Assembly (NCBI GenBank): GCA_014549065.1
Contig: JACDOX010000024.1
Span: 5,675,577 to 5,739,576 of the forward strand
Direction of reading: 5' to 3'
Length of the DNA: 64,000 bases
Source of the DNA: Cardinalis cardinalis
Taxonomy: Eukaryota > Chordata > Aves > Passeriformes > Cardinalidae
Below, piece by piece: positions 49,716 through 61,600 of the stretch. The position numbers and the translations under genes are program-made. The notes below the pieces were generated by a model, which had not been told where the DNA came from, searched no databases, and saw nothing but the letters and a program-made list of their open reading frames with translations. Position 1 is the first letter of the stretch. The number at the start of each line of letters is the position of its first letter.

Positions 49716-52612
49716 CTAGGCACCACGGCAGAAAGCTTGATGGGTCCCATGTGCTCTGTAGTACATTTCTTTGCAACATTAAATGGCCAGCACCAGCAGC
49801 CTTAATTGTTCTTAAATTTCTGATACCAACTGCACTAAAACTGGCCGGTGCAGAGTAAGCTCATATAAATGTTCTGAGAATGTCTGCACATGGTTTCTGG
49901 CAGCTCATTGTGATTTCAAAAAATATTCAAAAAAACCCACCTGAAATGCAGTTTTAAAGCATATGAACAGGACATAGCTGCTGTGACGATACACATACAG
50001 GCACTGGAAAGNTGTACCAAACTGATGTTGGCATAAACTGTTTGGACAAGCCTTTGACAGTGTGTAAGAGAATGTCTCTTACTCTCTTAAGAGTAGCAGA
50101 ATGCAAGAATCTGCAGCCTGCTGTAATCACAGGCCATCTGCATTTGTTCCATGTGCAGTCTGTTTGCTGCTTTCTTTTAGGCCTGCTCTTTCTAGGCATG
50201 TTCTCCTTTACTACATAGAAAACTCCCTTATCTCGCTATTGTGTGGTAGCTCATCCAGCTATCCCTCCCCTCTGCTGCTTAGTTCCTGCTTCTGTGCATG
50301 CAGATAATTCACCAGAGTATCACAGCTGCTGGTGTAGTCTAGGCAAGGTGTTACAAAAGCCTCGGTCTCAGTCTAAGATGGATCTGTAAAATTTCAGGAG
50401 GTATGTTGTATGAATAATCTTCCCTTTTGTCCAAGTATCAATCAGCTCCTTCCATGAAGAAACTGTTAGTTGGGAACTTTGCTGACAAAATTCTGAAAAC
50501 TCCTCTGTTGCCCTTCAATCTGGTATCTCCCTCTATGGGCAGTTTCCATTTATGATAAATATGTTTCTGTCATTCTTGAGCTGCAGGCAATTTGTTTAAA
50601 TTTTCAAGTTTGATATAATAGTGAAGGAAATATTTTCCCTGCATGGTTGTTTTTTGGGGGGAGGTGGAGGGGTGGGATGTTGGTTTGATTTTCAATATAA
50701 TGTACTGGAATCAAAATTAATTGAACTTGCTTTTTGGTTTATTACCTGCATAGCATTTTGAAGTTGCCTTTACGGTAAGTGCATAGACTAAAGTTCTTGT
50801 TCACACCATCTTGTTCCTTCTCTAAAAGGAGTACGTGGTAAGTGAGANGAGAAATACTAGTATATTATTGTCAGTTAACGTAATGTATTAGACTTGACAT
50901 GTAGATGTAAATTTGCATGTAGATGCAAATTTGATATCCTTATAGACCACTCAAGCATTTAAGTAGTAGAATAGTGGACAAGCAGCAAGTGCTGATGTGA
51001 TACATATTACTGATGTATTAAACAATACTAATACCCCAATAGAATCTGAAGTTAACTTGTATAGCTTGTATAACTTTACATACACACCTTTTTGCTCAAA
51101 ATACATACCTTCCATACACATATAGTGCTAGAAAAGTCTGCTACTTTACTTTTGTTTGTGCTTTGCTACTTTTTAGATTATTTTTAATATAGTGGGAATA
51201 AATGGTTTGGAAAATCTTAAATTAATTTTTGTTAGTGTGTCAGTTTTCCATTTCTGCTTTTATTGCACTGTTCAAACCTCACCTCAAATGCCTGGCCCAT
51301 TACTGTTGGCCTAAGAGAACTTCTTGGTCATGCTTAATTGCTTACAACATTGTGATTCTGAAGTTCATAGGAGAAAAGGTTCATATCTCTGCCTTCCATT
51401 TCTGTCACCACTGAACCCTGTGAGAGTCCTGTCATTGACTTACTGNTACAATACCATGCTCAAATCAATACATGCATACACATGAAAACATTTCTGTAGT
51501 TTATGTGCTTCATCATCGTCTTTGTAGTTAGCTGCTAAACTTTGCTTTTTCAGAAAAACCAAACCAAACCAAACCCAACAGATAACCACCTCAAAAGGTC
51601 CCATTTTTACTAAGAGGAAGATTTTATACTCTTGCAATCTTTTGAAGTAAGGCTCATGTCATCAGGAGGATCCTGAGCAATCCATTTTTCCCACTGTTAA
51701 CGTTTGCTATTGCTAAGTATTTTTTGAACCTACACAGAGTTAGTAAAATCTTGATGGCCCCAAGTCTGTCCCAGTCTTGGGAATCAAAACAAAAAACCAG
51801 TAACTTGCTTGCAGATCCTTGCATGTCTTGCCTACAATATCCAACAGCTACTGAGGCATGTTTGATGTCTGATGAGGTTTTGGTGATATTCAAGTATTTT
51901 TTTCTACCTGCCTTGCAATTTCCCCAAATGGAAATTGTTTTAGTGAGAAAATACTAGCATAAAATGGTGCCANATTGATGTAACTACTCACCATGTGTGT
52001 TTTTTTTCCAAAAGCTGGAATAAAANAGAAAACTGTGCTTCCACAGAACTGTGGAAAAGTGACTCTGTGATATTGATAACCCCACTCAAAAGATATATGG
52101 TGAAAAATTTAACAGGAATTCCACTACTAAATTTGATCCAGAGTTGCNTCCAGCTCAGATAATCCTTTCTTTGTCAGTTCTGAATGATTTGAGAAATGCA
52201 GGAATCTCTGTAATAGATAAATTTTCAAGATTTTCTGTATGGGTAAGTCTNTGCAGCTACCTGATGTTCTAAATTGAGCCATAGCTTTAATTAAAAAAAA
52301 AAAAAAGTAAATCTCTACTGCTTTAGTAGTGTTGCCTCCACATTCCAGCTGCTAGTAGAACTCTTCCAAATTCTCATAAAGTTCATTCCCTGTGCCTTCT
52401 CCCCAAAATATGGTTGGTAGTGTCCTGTGGACTGAGCTTAAGACTGTTGTTATGACCAAATGACCACCTTAGGGAGTCCTTAGTTACGTCCTCTGGTCTG
52501 TGTTGGCTTGTGCTTGGATAATGTGGGGTGTAGTGCAGTTATAAAGAGCTTTCATAATGGCCCCTACAGAATACTCACAACAATTCAGTGCTGGCTTCTT
52601 TGCTAGGCCTTG

Positions 52613-52671
52613 TCAGCATGAGTATGTGCGAACTGTTGAGCTGTCTAACCTCTGCAGTCGTGATGAAGCAA
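52613..52671 (-). CDS. PPFIA2: PPFIA2 terminal coding exon
   Basis: Completes a split Val codon, then ASSRLQRLDSSTVRTYSC and TGA. The minus-strand acceptor is AATTTGCAG|TT. The end TYSC is the C-terminal PDZ-binding motif of liprin-alpha proteins. Confidence 0.96.
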
Positions 52672-55600
52672 CTGCAAATTGGGAAGGAAAAAAAAGGAAA
52701 CAAACCAGAGCCTCTTTAGAATCATCAGTAAAATATATCAGTCTGTTTACNACTGGAAGGGTGGCTGTTAAATTGCTCTGTGGCTTTCTCTAACATGATC
52801 TGAGCATGGTCTAGTTCAAAACTNAGCACTTCTTCATGGCTGATGTACTGTTGGAATCTGTCTAAAGGGGTGTAAAACTCNATTTTGTCTTTATTTTGTT
52901 GTAATTCCTAATGCTCTTACCTATCATGCTGTTTAAATACTACTGCATTCTTACTGCTGAGAGATAGGAAGCCAAATCTTGGATGAAGATACAGGTCTTC
53001 AAAATTACTTCCTTTTAAGTCTACTGAGTTCAGTATATCTGGCTCAAGAATTACTTGTCTGGAAGACNTCAAGTAAATCACCAAATCTGCCTTTTGCCTT
53101 AGTTCCACATCTGTAAAATGTGGAATATCATCTTCTACATCATACCATGACTAGAACATGAAATTCATTAGTGTTTATGAGGTTCTTGTATATTACAGTA
53201 ATGTGGGCAATAGAAATGCCATGGAAGCTAGGAGTCAATGGCATTCAGTGAAACAACCAGTAAATTATTCCATCTGTAACGGCAACCATAAAGCACTGTT
53301 TTTAAGGGTGAGAAACTCTAATGGAATTTAGATGGCTTTAATGGAATTTAGGTGGCAATACTATCATACCAAGTTCATTATCAAGTTACGGGATGTGATC
53401 TCTACAGGTCTCTACAAGTTTGAGATAAGTCTATTTGTAGACTGAATCCTGTCATGATTAAATAAATGGCAGTATTTTAAATNGAGCATTTTTTGTACTG
53501 ATATTTCTCAGAACTTCAGGCAGGTATACTTGGCTTTATCTTCCATAAACCTGAAAAAAAAGCTGTGATGGGATTCCTTTGNTCTGCCTGCTCTCTCATA
53601 ATGATTTTTAGATTTTATTTACTTTTTAATTATAATCTGCTTGCTAATTTTCCACTCATTTCTGAGTTAGTGCATCCTTTGGAAATCAGAAGATTTCCAG
53701 AGAAAATTAGGACTGGTATATAGTAACTCAATTAGTGCCTGAATTTCAGCATTTGCTAACTACTCATCTTCTGGTGACTGTTAGCAACTTCAGTTATTTG
53801 ATGGTCAAGGCTAAGCTATTTAATTTGAAAGTAAGATAGGACAATAAAGGTGATAGCCCTTCCTAATTGCATTCTCTAAAACACTCCACCTGNGAGAGAG
53901 GCTAATAGGATGAAAAATTTGCTTAGNTATTATATTCAGTCTCAGTTGAAAGTAAATTAATTCCAGTCTTTCTGATCGTTTCCTTTACAGCTGTAGGATA
54001 GTGANATCAGCATTTTTTTGTGTTTTAAATAAACACTGTTTGTCTGAAGCAAACCTGAAAAAATCAATAATATGCTAAGTCAGTGCTTTTCATCATTCCC
54101 TAATTCAACTCTCCCAGACTCAGTTCACCCTAGTTAAATGAACACAATCATTGTGGTGTGAGACAGACATGCTTTAAAAGTCAACTTGGCATGCTGGGAC
54201 GAGCGTGGTGCTTTCCAAGAGGAAGTGCAGGAATGAGTTCGTACCGTCACTGGCCATCTTCCGCGACTGGCCGGATGTGGTGGTGAGCCGGAATCCTGCA
54301 GGCAGCGTTTCCGACGCGCCTGGCATCATGCTGATCCCATGGACCTCGCGTGGCGGGAACTGCCGTCGCCAGGAGGGGCCGCGCCTGAAGTTCTTGTCAT
54401 CGCTCTGTCAACATAGAGTTGCGTTTGATAAAGCAAAATGAAGCTTTTTGATTAACCATCCTGCTGTGTGCTATCTCTGCCACTGCCAAATGTGTTCCAT
54501 AACAACTACCCTGCCCTGCTGCACTGCATCCAGTCACTGTAATGTGTTTAAAGGATGCTTGTAAAAGTAAAAGCTTGAGAAACATTAAATGCTGAGGTGG
54601 AAAACTCTTCTTAAATCTTTGGCTTGATATAGTCAAGGGGTTTAGTATCACCTATATAGAACTTTCTTACACAGTGACAGAAAGTGATTTATTACTGCAT
54701 TAGGAAGCTTACATAAAGTACTAAAAAAGGATTAAAGGCTCCTGTGCATGCACAGAAGTTATAGGCATCTGACATTTTCAGCAAATCCTTAAAAGTTTTA
54801 TTTTTTCCTTATGTGCAGAAGGCCCAAGACTTAAACATTTTTTCACTGGACTCTTATGTTAAGATAAATAATTTCCGTAGTTGATTTGAGATTCCTCTTC
54901 CCAAGAAACTGCGCCAAATCCCACTCTATTAATNTTGATTAACTTTGAAGAAATTTGAAGGAAAAAAGCAGTAAGGAAAAAACTGAAAAGTCTACTTTTT
55001 TCTTTATTTTTAAAAAAGGTGTAAGTGTCCTAAAGAATAGACAGCACAGGCATCCCACTCACACACATCCCCCACCACCTCCTCTGGTCAGCAAAACTTC
55101 CACTCCATTCTGCATGTTTCCTCTCTGGAAAATGTTCATCTTAAGGTAAGAGTGCAGTGTCAAATTTAGCATCCAGGATGACACAGATATGTAGCCAAGC
55201 TGAAGTTACTTAAAAAACCGTAATGGGTATTCCTAATTTTTTTTAAGCTGTAACTGACTCTCTTTAACAATGTGAAAATTAACATGTCTTCATGCATTCA
55301 ATTTCATTTTAATGTTTTACTATGATAGTTTATAAATACTGAAAATAAAATTAATTACTTCCTCAAGTCGTCTTTCAGTTCCTAGTGCTAAAAGGTTGTT
55401 GTATTCTCTCTCAAGGATCTGCCGTGCCTAGAGATACCAAAGTAAACAATTAAAATGGTTGAAGATGAATAAAAGGTAATAATGGGTACAGATTAACCAA
55501 AAGTAGCATAAGCAAATTTACCTGTGTGTTTTGTGTTGGAATCTGTAATAATAAAGCTAAACTGCTGTAGTCAAAATTTTCATCCAGTGCTATAAGTGAA

Positions 55601-58600
55601 CCATGTACACCACTTTCTAGAATATTATTTGCATATTCTCGGAGGCCAATGGCTTGTATCCAGCGTATGACTCGATCATTGCTCCATACCAGCACATCTG
55701 TAAGGATATAACCCCAGGTCAGTCTCCTGATACCTTGAGAACTTCCAAATTGTACAGGGGCATGTGTGTAGCTGTGCATGCACTGTGGATGTCTTACTGC
55801 TTTATTTCATACATGAGGAATGCCAGCACTATTCATATAGCCTTAGTACGTCCTATTGAAAAACTCTATGTGATTAATTATCTTCAAGTACTAATGTTTC
55901 CAAAGGAGACATGTGCTTCCAGAGGGGATCTCCATAATGCAATTCTTCCCACTTCCTATATATACCTTTTCAATCTGCAGGCAAGATTTTACAGTGCAAA
56001 GGCACCGGAGAAGTAGCCATTCCTCAAGGCTTCACGTGTGAGTTTTGTATTAAACATTCTGGGAGTTGTGTCAGCACCTATCACATACTAACATGCCATA
56101 AGTAAAAGATTAGTTCACTATTTTAGGGACAAACTATTTTTAGTACAAAAAGCTGGTAGACTTGTTAAGGTCCATACCAATTATAAAGCTAAGGCAACAA
56201 AATTAGCTAGAAAACCATTTCTGAGGATTTAGCTATTCTGAAAAAGTATCCTGCCTTGTCTGTAAGGTGAAGAAAAAAGTTAGTTATACTGATCTTTGGA
56301 GTTGTAAATGGGAAACATAGTACTGAGTTTTCTTTACTATGTGATGAGGCTTATTCCTGAACCTTTACAAGTCCAGCTGCTGTGGCTGTTCTGGGAGCAG
56401 GATTTTTCCATTGTCTGGCTGAGAGCATCTCACTTTTTGGGGTTAGGATCAGTTGAAACACAGTGGCAGGCAGAGACCAAATCTCACCTGGGACCATGAA
56501 TAACTGAGTGATGCATGACAAGGTGAAGGAGGCTATGAATTATTACCCTTGTCCTAGAAGGAACCAGCAGTGAAGCCACACTAGAATTTGAGACCAACAC
56601 CCAATTCCCCTATGTCACTCTCCAGCTAGACCCACTTGAGCTGACTGGCACTGATGCCTGCACATCCAAGCAAAGTCTTTGCATTAGTGCATGCCATGAT
56701 GTGCCTTGAACAAATGCACAACTTTTTTTTTTAGCTCTTCTAATCAGCGTTGTCCTTGAGAAGCCCTAACTGCTGTAGTCACTAGAGCTGGAAAAGCTCA
56801 AAGGAATCAAAGGATTCATTTCTGATGGTTGAAAAACCCCAGCCAGCCTAATTGTTATATATAAAAAGAACCATACAGTTCTTGCAGTGAGCTGCAACTG
56901 CTCTAGAGAGCTTTACACAGAAAAAAACCCTTCAGAATCAGCTGTGAAATCTAATAAGGCCAGTTTTTTTAGGAACGATTCTTATGTACCAAACTGCCTC
57001 AGTGGTCAACCCTCCAAGCAGCATTTTCTATGATACATTCTGACGTAAGAAATCAAAGGCAGGGTCTTCAAAAGCTGGGGCATAGGGTCCTGAGTGCTCC
57101 CATTTTGTGCTCCCAGCACATCCCACTGAGCTGCACATTGTTTGGCCTTCTGCTTCTGAGCCTGAAAGAGGTTCAGATAAGATCCATATCCAAAATTCAA
57201 TTTAGCAAAATGTATGTGTGAAACCACCATTCAGAATTGCAGCCTCAATTTAGCAAAGTACTTAACTGTACCCAATTTAAGGAGACAGGATTTGTTCTGA
57301 AGAAAGATGGACTTAGGTTAGTTTTGCTTAAAGCACATGCTTAAATGCTTTGCTTAATAAATGGCATGACAATGGGTTAACAGTGTCAAGCTTCAAAAGA
57401 AGAAACATTCCCAGTATTCATTCCCAGCAACTATCACCTTTTATTTCATGCTGACTCATTTCTCTTCGCTTTTCCAGTTCTTTTCTATCATAATTCAACC
57501 TCTTTAAACACATGATTCCATATTGCAAGCTTGTTCTGTTATTTAAAGAGAAACATTTACAGAGTTAATAAAGATAATTTTGAAGATGGGAACATATGTA
57601 GGATGTATTTCCTACACTTCACATGAGGTGTTTCATAGTACCCATGTACGAAATCTTGAGAACAGAGGGTAAAAAAACTCCACAGACTTCAGGAATGAAA
57701 TGGAAAAAACAAAATGTTTGAATAACTGTTTTAGCATAAGAAACCCAAAGCATTAAAAGAGGTAAAAGATCTGAAAAGGTCAGCCCTTGTGAGCCATGAA
57801 ATGTTTTGTCAAATCAGGCTTTNAAAAAGTGACAAATCAGACATTATATTAAAAAGAAATCCACTTGTCACATAAACCTCATTCTCCCTAAAATTTAAAT
57901 GCCTTTATTTCCATATTTTCAATTTAGCTTCCTAGCTATATCCCTGGGTAACCCAACAACTGTCAAATTGCTTGTATTGTTAACAGCTTTTATGTGCTAC
58001 ACACAATAGCTTTTCATTATTATGAGATCTCAGGGCTTTGAAGCTTAGCCTAACACTTTCTGATACTTCACACCATTTAAATTATTACTGTTTCTGTACT
58101 GTCTAGAGTCTATTGATATATTAATGGTTCCCTGCTCATTACAAAATTTATCTGTACCAGTATCTTGGTTTTTAGAGACATAATTGCAATGTGGTTGCTA
58201 TTACTAAAGGAATCNCTCNGANTTCAGATNTTTGACAGTCAGNCCTCTCTTTTCTGTATTGTTTTTCCACACCAAAACAACAGAAANTGNTTTTTTTCTG
58301 TGCAGCACTGAGCACTAGAGCAGACACAAAAGCATTTTTATGCNTGTAGTTTTTATGGCCACATACCGATGNAAACTATCCACCATTTTGAGGTGCACAC
58401 GCAGATCTTTCTTTGTCAGGTGGTCTAACATCCTCGCATCCACCAGGCATTCCATGAAATAACTCCGGTACTGAGGTAAACCCAGGCTGGGCAGCCATTC
58501 GTTACCTATCCATTCATGGTTCATGTCACCNTAAGCCAGGGTCTACAGAGAGAAGAAAATGGACAGGGGGAAAAATTCCAGAGGTTGTTCAAGACTGCAC

Positions 58601-61600
58601 CACAGACTGAAAACAAAATATGTCTCAAAGAAAAAAATTATGTTGAAAAAAAATTTACATCTAAAAAAAGTTAGTAATTCTGGTTTTGCTTTTTTTTAAC
58701 ACTGGGAGAAGGAACCACTTCTTCTAGTGAGATTTGTTACAGACAGCAGTTTTGCCTGTTCTATCTTGTTTTCTTATGTAAGTTTTAAGGATTTTTTTTC
58801 AATTTTGAGTTTTAAATGCAAGCAGACTTGTTACACAATCAAAATATGTGTGTTTCATAATCCTACTTGCTTTCAATCGACCTTCTAGAATATCTATGCC
58901 AGGCAAACCATGAACTATGAACTGGTAATACAAACATGGCTCCAGGTAATCCACTAAGGCTAGTTTCTGTTTGTGGGGAGAAGAATTTCATAAATAGCCT
59001 AATGACACTTCATAGATACACACCTGAAGTCCTTTAGAGACTAAAAGTTAATTTCAGTTGTTTGGCACTCAGGCTTACATTTAAATGAGATATTTTCAGC
59101 TGTGAACAGTTTAAACCTAAATCCATCAAATGTAGAGCTCAAGAAATTAATTGAGATAGAAGCAAACCAGGCTCCTCCTAGAAACTTGTACCCAGGCTTC
59201 ATCATTCAGCTAAAATTTCACTAGGGTGAGGAAGGGACTATATGAAAAAGCCATGCATATGGAGCTATTGTTATATGAGTTGCCCTATTAAGATGCAAAA
59301 TAGATTTTTACATCTCACTTTTGTTAATTATTTTGTATTACAAAACAGAAAACTAACAAATTTCAAAATTTATACTAGCTAAACAGGATCATGCTCAGGA
59401 TCATTTTCAAGCCTAACTGTGTCTTTGGTTTTGTTTTTAATGTCATAAACAAATGAGTAATACAATTGATGCTGGATGGATATATTATCTATGAGGGAAA
59501 ATATACTCCCCTTATATCTCATTCTTGTAGGATTTTGAAGAGAAAAGGAATGTCATCAGTAAAGATAGCAAGATCGTGTAAGTGTGCATATGTTAGAGAA
59601 AAAGTTTAAAAATGTAGCTAATTGGCAGTTTTAAATAAAATATATGACAGTATGTGTAGACTGATAACTTGGGTGTGATTTATACAATTGTTCTAAAAAG
59701 ATTTGGTGTGATTTTAGAAAAGTTAGCTCTCAAATTCATGGCATATTTAACTGTCCTATTCTGAAAAATGAGGAAAATGCTTACTCTCTAAAACTCTTAA
59801 CANAGCTTTAGATGGGAGATAGAATATGTCCCTGGAATGTAGTAATTTCTTATGTGAAAAATATTCACAACATATGTACCTATTTTTGCTTTACCTAAAA
59901 AGAACTGCCCAGAAAATATATTCTTTGAGAAGAACTCTAAAACATATAAATCATAGTTCAGTCATTGACATACTGTTACAATATTATATTCCACTATGCA
60001 TACTGATGTACCCAATTACATTGTTATCAACTTTCAATTTTAAAAAGTCACATGAAAGATCATACCTGAGCCCAGCTGCCTTCTTCAGACTCTTTCTGTA
60101 TTACCAGCAGGAAGCAATTAGTAAAGCAGGTAAAAAGAGAATAAANATTAGTTATAAAAAGGTGTGATTTTCATATACATGTTAATGAAAATGAAAATAT
60201 ACACATAAAGTGCACAAATAAAATAACTGGCCAGTGGCAGTGGGCTACTGGGCTAAACTGCCTGGAAAATTATAAGACCAAGACCATAAAATGTAGCTGA
60301 GTTTTCAAGATAGAAAATCATTATATCTNGGTGAAATTTTACAGCATTATTTAAACACTTTTCACAGTTTCACANTTAAAACACAAACATTTGCCTAAAA
60401 ATTTGGACATTAGGGATGTAGTTTTTTGTTTCTAGTTTGATTTTAAAACATTAACAATAAAAATATGTCTTCTTGACAATGTATTGTAAAGGGGCTTTTT
60501 ACATAACATTTTTTATGGAAAAACTGTATTTTTCTGGCTGGCCAGTTAAACAGGATCAACTCTAGTTCTTGTCAGTTCAATGCTGTTATACTTGCNTTTA
60601 TCTTTACCAACAATAATAAAACTAGAAATGAGCTCAGTCTAAAAAAAAATTATAAGAATTGGCTTCCTTACTGGTGATGAAAAGACTTTAAATATTATAA
60701 CAAGCATANACTTTGAAGAAATAATTCCCCATTGCATCAAAATTTAGCTCCAGAGCCTCTCCCGCTATGGATTGGGTTGAATATAAAGTTTGCCAAACTG
60801 AAGATCATTTTTTTCAGAGATCTCACTGGAACATTGCATCATATTTTATAAGCACATCTATGGAGTTATGATATAATATTAACAACCAAAACNTAAAATA
60901 ACATATATTCCAAATGGAAAAAAAAAAGTCTTACTTTAGTGTTAAGGGAGAGGTTTGACAAAAATCAATAAATAAATGACACTCTCTATGCACCTGAAAT
61001 CAAAGATCATTAATACGCAAGTATAGACAAGAAAGACTCAGCATTAATGAAAACATGAAGTTGTTTAATGCACTTTCTTATTTCTTTCTATGTCTGCAAA
61101 TACAAAACACCATTTAGAAGAAGAGGGAGCAGATTACAGGGGAAATGTTGCACCTGTAACCGTGACAATTTCATTTCATTAAATGAGGTTTGACAGTGGC
61201 ACTGAAACTATAATATACTCTTAAAAGTCCAATACTGGTTTTAGGGTCACACAATTTTTGTGATGGCAATACCNTTTGCTGAAATATTATGTAACTGTTC
61301 TTTAAATTAAATTTCATTACTCCCTGCTATTTTCTAATGGCATGCTTTGGGACACATCCTACAGAAGATATGGCACCTGTGTTAAAGCAGGAACAGTTCT
61401 CTTTGGAGCACTGAAACCATTTGAAGTGGAAGTGGAATGACTAACCGTTTTAGCTGGAGCAGCAAGATTTTCCATTTCTTCATGGGTCACCCAAACATTG
61501 CCTGAGGGCTACAGACAAGGCCCGCAGGAGGGCAGGTGGGATCCACATTAGGTAAGCAGTGGTAAAGAAGAAAGGCAGCACCACTGTAAGTTAACAGCGC

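Larger units (their letters stand above)
48511..52612 (-). other. PPFIA2: probable PPFIA2 3'UTR
   Basis: Sequence between the PPFIA2 stop (52613-52615) and the distal polyadenylation candidate. It is AT-rich, with a T run on the plus strand at about 48751-48765. It holds an unexplained 124-codon minus-strand ORF at 49341-49715. The extent is inferred; only the upper edge, next to the stop codon, is firm. Confidence 0.4.

Noticed and set aside
54205..54441. 78-codon plus-strand ORF
   Set aside because: It is the antisense shadow of the PPFIA2 tail exon at 54245-54404.
58529..58533. Premature stop in the PPFIA2 SAM2 exon (TAN codon)
   Set aside because: The third base is ambiguous. The surrounding protein is intact and the family has Tyr here, so it is read as TAC or TAT.
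58983..59040. A candidate micro-exon ending CTTCAG|GTGTGT on the minus strand
   Set aside because: The nearest acceptor gives 17 nt, which would shift the frame, and the peptide does not match liprin-alpha-2.
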